Positions 18,727 to 28,157 of a stretch of DNA of 64,000 nucleotides are shown here, piece by piece; position 1 is the first letter of the stretch, and the number at the start of each line of letters is the position of its first letter. The DNA is taken from positions 157,317-221,316 of the forward strand of contig CAUYUJ010017887.1 of assembly GCA_963575745.1 (NCBI GenBank). The letters run 5' to 3'. This DNA comes from Prorocentrum cordatum (lineage: Eukaryota; Sar; Dinophyceae; Prorocentrales; Prorocentraceae). The position numbers were made by a program, and so were the translations under genes. Under the pieces are notes generated by a model that was given only the letters and a program-made list of their open reading frames with translations, ran no database searches and was not told where the DNA came from.

Positions 18727-20748
18727 CTACGCGCCCCTGCCATGATAGTAAGGCACGATGATCTTCACGGTCGATGGTGGAATGCGCATGTATACAACGG
18801 GCTTGACAATCGACGTCGGGTCCAAGAACACGTCTGGCGTCGCCGATTCATCCAAGATGGTCCAAGTCCCAGGGTCCACAGCGGCAGCCTCCCGCACGTG
18901 GACTGCGATGAAATCGCCCATCGCATAGAACAACACAACTCTACCTAAACGAAGTGCACCGCCAGTGCGGATGAGCACGTAGTCGTCCCTCTTCACGCCA
19001 CCACACTTCAACGCAGCCGCTGTAGACGTATCCATCTGGATGCCTGCGATATCGAGTTTACGGCACTTCGACGTCGATATATACTGCTCGTCGAACTGGA
19101 ACCGCCCCTCGACAACGTCTTGAACGTAACAGTTTAAATATCCAAACGTTGTCGTGTGCTCGACCTGGTTGTAAACGTGTACCACGGTCGTCTTCACGTC
19201 TTTGTGTTTCCGTTCTGGCGCAAAGCACGAAATCACCCTACCCAGTCGAAGTCGGTCGTCGGGCACGTGCACCAAATGATGAAACTTCACCTTGATAAAC
19301 GTATGGTACAATCGGCGAAACAGTACCGCGTGCTCTGCAATGGCCCCCGAAAGCGTGGCGTGCAATGCGCCCGTCATATCGCTCTCTCCTGATAGGAGCC
19401 CCAACATGAACGTTAACAGCTCGAAACATCGAACGTGGTCCGCTGGCACGCGGCCAGAGCACCTGTCCCGAAGAAATGCCAGCAACAATGGGCAAAGTCC
19501 GAGAACGTCGCTCGCAAACAGCTTCACGTGGTCGTTCGCTATGAAGTTCTCCGTGAACCACTCTGGCTTGGGAGGTGACGCGGTCAACTTGGGATGGATG
19601 TACAAGCGTGCGTAGGCGGCAATCTCATACATATCGATATTCAACCTCTTCAAACACGATGTGAGCGCCGCAATCTGAAGCCCCGCAACGCCATGCGATA
19701 CCAGGGTGTGCTGTCAATCCCTGATGTAATTACTCACGGGGCGCAGCACGCTTCTCAAACGAGGATCGCACAGCATCCCATGTTCATTATAACTAATGCC
19801 CAGCTTCGTTTCGAGCGCCTCCACCTTCGACATCGATATCTGCCCGACCTGCGACACCAAGATCTCGTGCATTCTCCAGAACGTGTCGTCGTCCAGCTGC
19901 TTGAGCTTCGATTTATCTACGCAGTCCAGTCCGACGGTGTACTGGCCGTCGGCGTAGCCAGTCTTGCGGATGAAGTTCACCACGTTCATGCACGAGATGC
20001 AGGGTTTCAGCCCTGCCGCCCCTTTAATGGCCAAAAACTCTTTGTGGCCTTTTTCATCAGCCATAAAACCGACCAGGCGAGCACGAAACACCCGCACGGC
20101 ACTCCCATGGGGAACTGCAAAGCCGCGTGTGAAGTTATGAGGCCCGTCAACGAACATGGCGACGAGAATATGCTTCAAGGGGGCGCTCACTCCCCCAGGA
20201 ATTCTCTCCACCAGCCTGGTGCGAACCGCGCCCAGGCAAAACCAGCCCCCCGTTCTATGGAGGAGCCAGCCTGGTAGCTCCAGAAAGGTGTAATAAAAAT
20301 TCCACAACTGGCGCCCAACATCAGATCTGAAAGGGCTGCCTGGCATCATCTCGTCACCGTAAAACACCAAGCTACAAGTACACAAAGGTGCCTTGTCGAG
20401 CGCAGCAGACAGCATATTGGCAAACTTTTCGCTGATAGTCGACATATAGTGCAGAAACGCAAATGGGTGTACATATTCCCACGGCCCGATGCCTGGGACA
20501 TCCAGTGTCTGCACAACAGGTCCGTATGGCGTCCTCGAGCGGCCATGCATCTCCGCTGCTATCCTGCACTGGCGTAGCTCATCTCGTCCTCCGAGCTCCT
20601 CGTCCCTAAGCATGCCTTTCCTATTCAGCGTCTGCAGGATGCGGGCGACGCTCGCCTTCGAACCCCGCGAAGTGGCCAGAAGCTCCGACCGCAGCTGCAT
20701 CCTCGTCTCATCATCGATGTCGATCGTGGCGGGTGCGCCCCGCTTCAT
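18727..20748 (-). pseudogene. DDE-type transposase-like gene with one in-frame TGA
   Basis: About 673 codons from ATG 20748 (MKRGAPATIDIDDETRMQL) to the stop at 18727, broken by TGA at 19714-19716 in an otherwise continuous frame (NYIRD-stop-QHTLVSHGVAGLQ). Candidate catalytic and structural features are VFYGDEMMPGSPF (Asp), LVGFMADEKGHKEF (Asp), KGAAGLKPCISCMNVV (Cys-x2-Cys, like the G..PC..C element of tnp2-type transposases) and, after the TGA, RVISCFAPERKHKDVK (possible Glu). A C-terminal domain with DYVLIRTGGALRLGRVVLF follows. By its place in the only TIR-bounded element here it is the likely mobilising enzyme. TGA for TGG (Trp) is the simplest explanation of the break. Family assignment is tentative. 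Confidence 0.6.
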
Positions 20749-21214
20749 GTTCGCAACACTGAACCTGAAACGGCTGTGGAAGAATGGCGACGGTTGCGAT
20801 GATACTAGAGACTGCGCGTGATAATGCTTATATGCATGGTGAATGCAAGACGTTGTTGTGTAAATAGTTATATTTGTATGTATATGAATGTATGTATGTC
20901 TGCGTGTACGCATGTATGCATGCATGTGTATATGTATGTATGTGTATATGCATATATGTATGCATGCATGCGCGTTTGTATATCTATATATGTATGTATA
21001 TGTACACGTGCCGACATCGATGCACATCCCTCGCGCGCGCAGCGGTGCGCGTTTTCGGAAGGAGGGTGAAACGTTGTCGCACTCTGATGCACCTTGGCAA
21101 GCTACCTTCGGCATGCCGCAACACAAACTTGCACAGGCGCAGAGAATGATGGCAGACACAGGGCCGCAAGTGAAGTCCCGCATTCACGCGACTCGAAGCG
21201 GATGACGGGTCGCG
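20749..21214. other. Transposase 5' region with TATG microsatellite
   Basis: A (TATG/TGTA/TGCA)n tract runs from about 20874 to 21004. The transposase frame stays open through it (Tyr/Ile/His-rich), but this is microsatellite translation and I place the start at 20748. No other gene is seen. Confidence 0.6.
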
Positions 21215-21282
21215 ATGGGAGGGGACGGGGCCTGCTTATTCGAGCGGGAAGGGGGGGATCCGAGGCGATGCCGTCTGTCGGC

Positions 21283-21590
21283 AAACGCCCCCATGGTAGC
21301 TCCAGAAAGGTTTAACACAATTCCACAGCATGCGCCCAGCATCAGATCTCGAACGTCGACATTTGATTTACGATTTCGATGTGATGGTACTTTCGCAAAG
21401 CAGATCACACACATCGTGTGTATTTGTGTCGCTCTGAGGCGGCTTGCAAAACTGGCGCACAACACTCGACACACCTGCACATCACTTCCATTGGGCACTA
21501 TATTATACAAAGCCGTGTGTGAAAATCTGAGGCCCGTCAACATGGCGACGAGAATATGCTTCAAGAGGGCGCTCAGTCCGAGTCCTCCTC
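21283..21590 (-). pseudogene. Degraded fragment of a second transposase copy
   Basis: GGTAGCTCCAGAAAGGTTTAA at about 21294 parallels 20272. The peptide LKHILVAMLTGLRF...NIVPNGSDVQVCRVLCAS aligns with LKHILVAMFVDGPHNF...AVPHGSAVRVFRARLVG of the main copy (20050-20300). Frames are broken and the middle has diverged. It is only about 300 bp, on the same strand. Confidence 0.65.
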
Positions 21591-21899
21591 AGCCGCTGCC
21601 TGCACAGCCGCTGCCGCGCGCCTCGAGGCCCGATGCTGGTCTCGCGTCAGCGCGTCGTCGCTGGCGGGTCCATCGCACTCGGCGTCTTCGTCACCGTCTC
21701 CACCTTCACCACCTCCACTGTCCTCCTCTTCCTCATCCTCATAGTCGTCCTGGAACATACCGCTATCGCTGTCCTCGCCCTTCTCCTCGGAGGGCGAGGT
21801 GAACCCCGACCCCTGTTCGATGCATATCTTTCGCTCCAAGCGCCGAACTTTGCTCCGAATCTCCCCGATGCGATTCATGGTCTCCACGTGGCGAGCCAT
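21573..21899 (-). CDS. Small coiled-coil/acidic hypothetical protein
   Basis: About 108 residues from ATG 21899 (MARHVETMNRIGEIRSKVRR); the frame is open a little further upstream (ARIEALEALV). It shows an N-terminal amphipathic helix with heptad character, a central run of Glu/Asp (DDYEDEEEEDSGGG) and an Ala-rich end. Its stop lies in the first bases of the degraded transposase fragment, so its 3' end may have been created by that junction. Not recognised; could be a truncated gene. Confidence 0.4.
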   Translation of the reverse strand: MARHVETMNRIGEIRSKVRRLERKICIEQGSGFTSPSEEKGEDSDSGMFQDDYEDEEEEDSGGGEGGDGDEDAECDGPASDDALTRDQHRASRRAAAAVQAAAEEDSD

Positions 21900-21939
21900 C
21901 ACGAGAGCCTCCAGCGCCTCGATTCTGGCCAACACCTCC

Positions 21940-22730
21940 CCGAGCCCTCCCCCCTTTCCCCCGCCCTCCCCCCTACCCCTCTTCTCCCTCTTCCCCCCTC
22001 TCCTCCCTCTTCCACCCTCATCCCTCTACCAACCTCCCAGCCCCTCCTCGCGTATGGGATCAGCCGAGGCACTCGCCATGCCCCCCCTGCGGCGCGGGGG
22101 CCTGCACTTCTGCTAGACGTAGTGCGTCAAGCCTTTGAACTGGAGTCAGCTCTCCGCTCGGGCCTAAAGCAACGGATATCGATGTCGATGTTTCTATCGA
22201 GTTCGATGTCTCTACTGGCGTCGATGTCGATGCTTTTATCGATATCGATTTCTTCCATCACAAAACCCCATCTCAATGCTGGCCGATGGGCTTTCCGACG
22301 GACGGAGCTCGACCGCGGGGCGCGCAGGCAAACCGGCCATAGGAGATATATCTTGCCTCGGGGGTCCTCCATCCTCATTCCTCCATCCTCCATCTCCCCC
22401 TCCACTCTCAATCACCCATCCCCCTCCTCCTTCATGGTGATTGTGGCGATGATGATGATGGCGATGATGCTGCAGATGGTGATGAGGAAGATGATGATGA
22501 TGATGACGACGATGGCGATGATGATATTGTGTTTTGTTCAAAGCGCGTGCCATACATCCCCAGCACATTCGTTTATCGTGGGCGTCGACGTCGATGTGCG
22601 CGGTTACCCACGCCACCTCGGTATCGCTGGCATCCAACCACACCGCCCATCATATTGAAAGACACACTCCGTCGTCGATATCGATTGCGCCGTCAGTGGC
22701 GTGCTGATCGCACTACATGCGAGATTGCAC
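21940..22730. repeat. Low-complexity spacer with TCGAT cluster and GAT microsatellite
   Basis: C/T-rich tract 21945-22060; phased ATCGATGTCGATG-type motifs at 22166-22250 (about nine TCGA in 85 bp); (GAT)n at 22447-22525; further TCGACGTCGATG at 22586. Open frames here (for example His-rich or Ile-Asp-rich) reflect the repeats. Confidence 0.65.
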
Positions 22731-23381
22731 CTACAAAAAGAAACGCCTCATGCCTTTGCGCTTATGCATTGGCTTAGCTGGAGGCATGCCCTGCAAATCC
22801 AAAGCGCACAACAAGGCGCTGCACTTCTTGATGTCGAGCTTCATTCCGAGATCATCCTCATCCCGCTGGTGGTTTTTCAGCATGACCATATAGTGCACGC
22901 GGCTACAATAGAAGCACACGTCGTCCTTCCCATCATCGTCCTTCTTGCACTTGCACCCCGCCTTCACGTAGCGCCTCAAGAAGTGGTTCCTCAGCTTCTT
23001 GCGGTACCAGAGCGTGCCCCAATACTGCGGGTATAAGATGCCGTCCTCGTCAGCCCGCTGCTTGATCTGCACCAACTTCCACGGCGTGGGCCCCTCCAGG
23101 TACGGCACCATCTTGACGACCTTCATCGGGTGGAACCGCACCTTCTTTTCCATGTCGCCCGCGGGCTTGGCGGGCTTGTATTTCTTCAGCGCTGGCTGGA
23201 GGCCGAGCTCGTCATCGCTCAAGTCCATGCTCGGGCTGAGCGTGAAGCTCGGTGGAGTGAGCGCTCCCCGCATGACCTCGTCCCTCGGCGGGAACGGCGT
23301 CATATTCTCCAGGCCTGTCGGGAGCGGAAACTGCAGGTGCGGAGCCGTCTCCGTCTGCGCTGCATAATTGGTGAAGGACAT
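22731..23381 (-). CDS. Hypothetical cargo protein with Cys cluster
   Basis: 216 residues from ATG 23381 (MSFTNYAAQTETAPHLQF). The N-terminal third is Pro-rich and likely disordered. The central part is folded (KKVRFHPMKVVKMVPYLEGP, YPQYWGTLWYRKKLRNHFL). Then a cysteine cluster CKCKKDDDGKDDVCFYC (C-x-C-x10-C-x2-C) may bind zinc, and the end is basic (KPMHKRKGMRRFFL). The frame is open upstream to a TTG at 23447, but the ATG is preferred. I do not recognise the family. It is a cargo gene of the giant transposon, on the transposase strand. Confidence 0.6.
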   Translation of the reverse strand: MSFTNYAAQTETAPHLQFPLPTGLENMTPFPPRDEVMRGALTPPSFTLSPSMDLSDDELGLQPALKKYKPAKPAGDMEKKVRFHPMKVVKMVPYLEGPTPWKLVQIKQRADEDGILYPQYWGTLWYRKKLRNHFLRRYVKAGCKCKKDDDGKDDVCFYCSRVHYMVMLKNHQRDEDDLGMKLDIKKCSALLCALDLQGMPPAKPMHKRKGMRRFFL

Positions 23382-24122
23382 CGACACTAACTGCAAGGAT
23401 CGATAGGCGATTGCGAGTGCACGTGGGCTTCGATCGTCGACGTACAACTGTAACGAGCCAAAATGGCTGGGGAGGCCGCGCTAGACGATACAGGGGGCGG
23501 CCTCGGAGCAGAGTGAGAATAAGATCGTAAAGTAAGATGGTATACCATGATAGTAGAGCACGCCACGATGTACGATAATCGAATACCTTTATGAGCTCGT
23601 CACATCTTCGGCTCCAGGCTTCCTATATCTACTCTCTACTATATTACTCTCACTCTACAATCGTTTACTGTGTTACTGCGGAGGAGAGAGAGGGAGAGAG
23701 AGGACAATAACACAATGGATTTGTTCGGTTCACATTGAGGCAGTCAGAAGGGCGTCACTCCCAATGACGCGCTGCGTGCAGACGCCTATGGCGATATCGA
23801 TCTGAGTCCGTGTTGCCCGACGTCGATGGCTGGGTAACGTCCCCGTGGCACATGCGAACCTGACCGTCTGCGCACTGAACGAAAAGATAACACACGATGC
23901 AACTGCAAATGCAAACGCTGTTGCCCTACACCAGCGTACAACAATGCTCAGCTGAGCGGGGTCGCGCTCCAATCGTGACTTCACTACGACGAGCGCCACT
24001 CCGTAAACTTCGATATCGATATATCTGCGAACAAAACGATTGTATCGGCGTGCCCTGCAGGGAGCGCTATGCCCAGCGTAGCGCACCACCTTAATTCGGA
24101 ACTCGGAGCGCTGCTGCACCGC
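23382..24122. other. Intergenic; no gene supported
   Basis: Contains GAGCCAAAATGGCT at 23455 (also in the LINE A leader), a (GA)n tract at 23682-23702 and scattered TCGATATCGAT motifs at 23791 and 24010. An open frame at 23730-24119 on the minus strand has no ATG in a sensible place and no domain-like composition. Confidence 0.45.
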
Positions 24123-24869
24123 CTACCAGTTCCCCTTGTCACCGTCGATCCACTCGACCACAGCCTTCCACGCCTTCTTCTCGTCGCCGCCGTACGCGCC
24201 CCAGGTCCCCCAACTGAACATCTTGTCCCAGACAACGCCCACCTTCTTGACCCGCCACTTGGAGTTCTTCTCGCCCGTATAGATGGCATAATCCTTGTAA
24301 TAGATGGGGGGCTGCTTATTGAGCGCGGGTAGCGGGGGCGCCTTGGTCGACGTCGATGTTGGGCAGGCCTTGGCCTTGGCCTTGGCATTGGCCTTGCCTT
24401 TGGCCTTGGCCTTAGCTTTGGCCTTGCCCTTGCCTCTCGTCGTCTCGGTCTCCTCCAACATCTTCTTGATGTACTCGTCGATCTCCTCCTGCCGTACCGC
24501 GGGCCCCCCGCTGGCAGCGGCGGGCTTCTTCATAGCTGGATGCTGCTCCTCATCGTCTTCGTCGTCATCGACTTCGGCCAGCGCGCGCTTCCTCGAAGCT
24601 TGGAGCGGCGGCGTCCCCGAGCCAGGATCGGGCACGGCGCCCTTTGGAGCGGGCGTCGTCGGCGGCTCGAGGGACCCCGCTGATGAGGTCCTCCGCAAGC
24701 CCGATGGGGGCTCATTCAAGAAGGTCAGCGGGATGTCGCCCTGCCGCGGACCCCCTCCTGCCGACGCGGTGCCCATGAGCTGGCCGAACATGTTAACCAT
24801 CGTGCTCATCTGCTGCATGAATGCGTCCTGGTGCCTGCTGTTCGGGTTCGGGCGCTCGAACGGGACCAT
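24123..24869 (-). CDS. Hypothetical cargo protein with Lys-Ala repeats
   Basis: 248 residues from ATG 24869 (MVPFERPNPNSRHQDAFMQQ). Regions in order: Met/Gln-rich helix; disordered Pro/Ser segment (RRTSSAGSLEPPTTPAPKG); acidic DDDEDDEEQ; HPAMKKPAAASGGPA; a predicted helix VRQEEIDEYIKKMLEETE; an array of KA/KAKG repeats coded by GGCCTT-type hexamers (24366-24432); and a compact C-terminal domain (YYKDYAIYTGEKNSKWRVKK to KAWKAVVEWIDG). KKPAA and KA tracts are common in dinoflagellate proteins. The Lys-Ala tract suggests nucleic-acid contact. The function is unknown to me. Confidence 0.6.
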   Translation of the reverse strand: MVPFERPNPNSRHQDAFMQQMSTMVNMFGQLMGTASAGGGPRQGDIPLTFLNEPPSGLRRTSSAGSLEPPTTPAPKGAVPDPGSGTPPLQASRKRALAEVDDDEDDEEQHPAMKKPAAASGGPAVRQEEIDEYIKKMLEETETTRGKGKAKAKAKAKGKANAKAKAKACPTSTSTKAPPLPALNKQPPIYYKDYAIYTGEKNSKWRVKKVGVVWDKMFSWGTWGAYGGDEKKAWKAVVEWIDGDKGNW

Positions 24870-25338
24870 GCTGCTGCTGCCCCCCGAGGGGTGCTCATAT
24901 ATTCCGTTCGTTTTGCGGGCTTTCGTGATCTGCCCTGCTTGCAGGAGCAGGGCCTCGCTAAACTAAGGCTTGGGGAGCACGGAAGCCCCGAACACCTGCG
25001 GCTCGATCTCGACGAATTGCGACACAAGGAGGGGGTAGTTGCAGACAGACGATTGCGCCGAGCGCCTCGATGCACGTTTCTTCTTGATCTGCTCCTCTGG
25101 GCAGCACGCGACCCCCATCGGGCGCCCAGCCTCGAGCATGTAGCCCCGTGGGGTGCCCTAGGGGGAGCGGGGTCGTCTGGTTGAGGCCCCTGGATCGCCA
25201 ACAAATTCAATAAAAGGCGGGGCAACATCTTGAAAAAAGCTGGGTGAAAACCTTGGCCCGAAACATGAGATGGCGATGTGGACGGAGAGGGAGGGGGCAG
25301 TGGGGATGGGGAGAGAACGAGAGTGTGGGTGATAGTGG
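24870..25338. other. Intergenic with a duplicated gene-tail module
   Basis: Positions 25180-25400 resemble 28015-28220: GAGGCCCCTGGATCGCCA versus GAGGCTCCTGGACCGCCA, then an A-rich stretch, GAGATGGCGATGTGGACGG, GAGAGAACGAGAGTG, and a shared protein tail ending VDIE. No separate gene is seen in 24870-25180. Confidence 0.55.
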
Positions 25339-25396
25339 TTACTCGATGTCGACACGTTCGGGGCCTCTCAATATCGACATCGCCTCGTCCTCCTCC

Positions 25397-26080
25397 TCAC
25401 CCACCTTCTCCCCCTGATCCTGCCCATATAACCCCCGACCCCGATGCTGAGACCTGGGCGCTCGATGCGGGGGTCGCGCATTCGACGTCGAGTGCATGCG
25501 ATGTCGATGTCGAGTCCTTGAGCTGGTTCTTGTACTCGAACGCCTGCGCGGGCGTAGGCTCCCGACCCGCGGCGATCTCGCTCGCGACCACGAGGGCTGC
25601 CAAGCGAGGCACCGTCTTCTGGTCGGGGTAGTGCAGGCCGAGGGTGTGCACGAAGTACTCGCCAACCTTATCGAGCTTCGCCTGGTGGGGGTCCTGTAGC
25701 AGCGCCCACATCTCCGTCGTCAGGTAGTGCTCTGGGTACTGGTGCGTCTGGTACTGCACGTTGAAGTTACGCCCGTTACGCTTGCCCGTCATGGCGATGT
25801 CCATCGTCACCGACTCCGTTACTGCAGTTATCAGCTCGCGCTTCTGGGCGGCCGTGAGGATGTCTGTCGCGTTGATGGCGTGTACGGTCTGAGTCGCGTC
25901 ATCCCTGGCGCAACCACCACGACGGACGATCATCTTCACGTGGGCGACCTGGCGCTCGATCACCTGGGCCCGATCCGCATCCTCCATCTGGGCGGTCACC
26001 GCCCGCGCGAAGTCGACGACGCCCTTGAAGGTGGCGAGACACGACGCCCTTGCGGTGGGTGCCGCCGCCGCGCTCGTCAT
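25397..26080 (-). CDS. Hypothetical cargo protein, probably frameshifted at its C-terminus
   Basis: 227 residues from ATG 26080 (MTSAAAAPTARASCLATFKG); the frame is open to a GTG at 26119. It is largely helical (VIERQVAHVKMIVRRGG, TAAQKRELITAVTESV), with a conserved-looking core QYQTHQYPEHYLTTEMWALL and HTLGLHYPDQKTVPRLAAL. A neighbouring frame (to 25339) reads GEKVGEEEDEAMSILRGP then ERVDIE, matching the tail of the 28158 protein (EEATLISRGTESVDIE). A small indel near 25430 therefore probably removed the original acidic tail. Function unknown. Confidence 0.55.
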   Translation of the reverse strand: MTSAAAAPTARASCLATFKGVVDFARAVTAQMEDADRAQVIERQVAHVKMIVRRGGCARDDATQTVHAINATDILTAAQKRELITAVTESVTMDIAMTGKRNGRNFNVQYQTHQYPEHYLTTEMWALLQDPHQAKLDKVGEYFVHTLGLHYPDQKTVPRLAALVVASEIAAGREPTPAQAFEYKNQLKDSTSTSHALDVECATPASSAQVSASGSGVIWAGSGGEGG

Positions 26081-26119
26081 GGCGATGCCGATGCGGACGC
26101 GCTTCGATGCCGATTGCAC

Positions 26120-26664
26120 CTAGGCGCTACGAGCCCAAATGGTGACGGTAAGATGGTGATGCATAAGGCCCTGCCCCCTCCTCCAGGCCCTCCCCCATCT
26201 TCCAGCCCACCTCGTCCTGACCTCCCACGCGGCCCATGAGGCGCTGGGCGTACCAGTTTGGGTGGCCCGATTCGCGACCACCTCGATCGCAGCCGACGTC
26301 GATGGGTGACGAGGTGATGGTCACCATCACCTCGTCAATCCACGGCGAGGTGATGGTCATGGTGACCATCACCTCGTCACCAACTATCTTCGCTCATGAC
26401 CGCTGGGGTGGCTGGACGCGCCCAACGATTGCCCATGTCAGCGCTCGCGCGCGCCTCGTTCGGCACCCCGTCGCATCAATGGTCCATCGCTCGTCAGCCT
26501 GGTGCCCCCCCCTTTCCCCCACCCCCACCACCTCCTCATGTCGCTCCCACTCCCCATCCTCCTCCTCGACGGGGGGGGCGGCCTGCGCCTCGACGGCGCC
26601 CGCGACGCGCGGCGCGGCGGGGGGGCGGCGAGAGAGCATCAGCGAGGGAGCACCGATAGTCGAC

Positions 26665-26690
<26 letters not shown>
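26120..26690. other. Intergenic with nested palindromes
   Basis: A 31-nt inverted repeat with 15-bp arms and one central base lies at 26307-26337 (arm TGACGAGGTGATGGT). A second with 14-bp arms and a TGG loop follows at about 26345-26375 and shares its arms. Both sit next to a TCGATGG motif. The rest is C-rich low complexity, with (CGA)n at 26661-26696. No gene is seen. Confidence 0.6.
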
Positions 26691-26696
<6 letters not shown>

Positions 26697-26800
26697 CACG
26701 ATGAGGGCCATCGCGAGACCAACAGCGTGTTGCACAAACAGTTCAAGGAGATGGGGGGGGGGTCGTCCACGAGTGCGCGGCGAACGCGCGCCAGGCACGC
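26697..26800 (+). pseudogene. Inverted, frameshifted fragment of the 27247 gene
   Basis: The peptide DEGHRETNSVLHKQFKEMGG matches DEGHREANNVLYKLFKKMGE of the minus-strand fragment at 27247. After the G9 run at 26755-26763 the match continues in another frame (VVHECAANARQA versus FVHKCVTNARQA). A (CGA)n microsatellite replaces the upstream sequence. Orientation is opposite to the source. Confidence 0.6.
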
Positions 26801-27246
26801 TGCCACCGACGACGACGAACGACGACGACGACGGCGGCGGCGGTGACGAACGACGACGACGACGACGGCGGCGGCTCTGGTTTTTGCATCTGCAGCGGCG
26901 CCGTCTCTAGCCGAGATCGACAGTCGACTGTGCCCTGCTCCTCGCGCTTATCATCTGCGGCGCTGCGAGGGCCTAGGCGGGGTCCTCGAAGGCCTTGGCT
27001 GCGGTGCCTCGCTGCGCGACGCCACGCGCGGCTCCACCGCGTCCTCGACCATCAAACTCGAAAACACAAGTCGACATCCATTCAGCAGCAAGCCGCGAAA
27101 GAGGCCCCATGTACCCTAAGGGGCCCCGAAGAGAGGTGGCGCCGCACTTAAATACACACCGCAGCCTCGCACCGTGAGCACGGGAGGTTGCGTCTAAGGT
27201 CGTCGTCGTCAGCCTACCGACGCCACTGGCCCGTGTGATACTGCTG
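26801..27246. other. CGA microsatellite and spacer
   Basis: (CGA)n at 26806-26873; TCGACAGTCGACTG at 26918; otherwise G+C-rich sequence without a supported gene. Confidence 0.5.
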
Positions 27247-27530
27247 CTACAGGGCCTGCCGCGCGTTCGTCACGCACTTGTGAACGAACTTCGACGGGTT
27301 CGTGAGGCTCCCCTCGCCCATCTTCTTGAACAGCTTGTACAACACGTTGTTGGCCTCGCGATGACCCTCATCGCTGAACTGGGCCAGGAGGAAGACGCTC
27401 TGCTGGGCCGTCTCGTCGATCTCGTATCGACGAAGAAGGCCGAGCCAGGCGCGAGGGTCCCGCTCGAACGTGGCCCGGACGGGCTCCTGCACCTCCCCAG
27501 CGACCGCAGGCGCCTCCTCCGCGGCCGCCT
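27247..27530 (-). pseudogene. Small conserved-module gene fragment
   Basis: The frame reads VQEPVRATFERDPRAWLGLL, RRYEIDETAQQSVFLLAQFS, DEGHREANNVLYKLFKKMGE, NPSKFVHKCVTNARQAL and then TAG. The TAG may replace CAG, since translation could go on a few residues (QQYHTGQW). No start codon is evident and the upstream part is missing. The second copy at 26697 in inverted orientation shows the module has been copied. Function not known to me. Confidence 0.45.
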
Positions 27531-28157
27531 TCCATCGACTTCGATGTATTTAGCAAGCCTGTATTTCGATAGTCGGGGGCCATATGCGTGGCCAGGGACT
27601 CGGGGCAGGGGGCGGGGTCACGACCACTCGGGGGCACTCAGGACCAGGGGGGGCAACGCTGGACTACAATGTGGTTCACGTGAAACGGCCTTCTGTTCCA
27701 CCTCCATGCTCACTGGCGTTGCAGATGATGAGTTAGCGTCGACAGTCGAGGTGGCTTCGCCAGCTGCTCGAGGATCGACATCTGATAACTTCTCGGCCTT
27801 GGCGCCGCCATTTCATTCGTAGGAGGGGAGGGGTCAGTTGTTTCGACATCCAAGCGGATGAGGTCTCAAAATAGACTTGGCACCCAGAATGAGGATGAGG
27901 GAGAGGATGACGATGGGGAGGAAGCGGGGGGGGAAGGAGGAGCAAGATGAGGGGCAGATGGGCGGTGGGCGAGATAGCTGGGTGCGTGAGCGAACTGAGA
28001 CAGACGTATGTGCTGAGGCTCCTGGACCGCCACAAAAAAAAAACAATGAAAGGTCGAGCAAAAAAAAACTAAACGTAGACCCCCCGCACTGGAGATGGCG
28101 ATATGGACGGCGAAGGAAGGAACATGGGGGAGAGAACGAGAGTGCGTGTGGCAGTGG
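27531..28157. other. Intergenic; second gene-tail module
   Basis: Dispersed TCGA motifs (27530, 27565, 27735, 27770, 27840). Positions 28015-28157 are the counterpart of the 25180-25340 module. Two A-runs (28033-28042 and 28061-28069) interrupt it. No gene is seen. Confidence 0.5.

Noticed and set aside
8148-19716. UGA reassigned as a sense codon
   Set aside because: Three breaks are TGA, but element D is broken by TAG and other frames end naturally at TGA (17937-17939). Ordinary nonsense mutation explains them.
20868-21205. Tyr/Cys-rich small secreted proteins around the TATG repeat
   Set aside because: Residues arise from the TATG/TGTA microsatellite in different frames.
22236-22643. His-rich metal-binding protein on the minus strand
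   Set aside because: The His run is the (GAT)n microsatellite read on the other strand; the remaining residues show no domain.
26394-26798. Membrane protein with a poly-Val segment on the minus strand
   Set aside because: The Val run is the complement of (CGA)n, and the plus strand of the same region carries a real homologous fragment.
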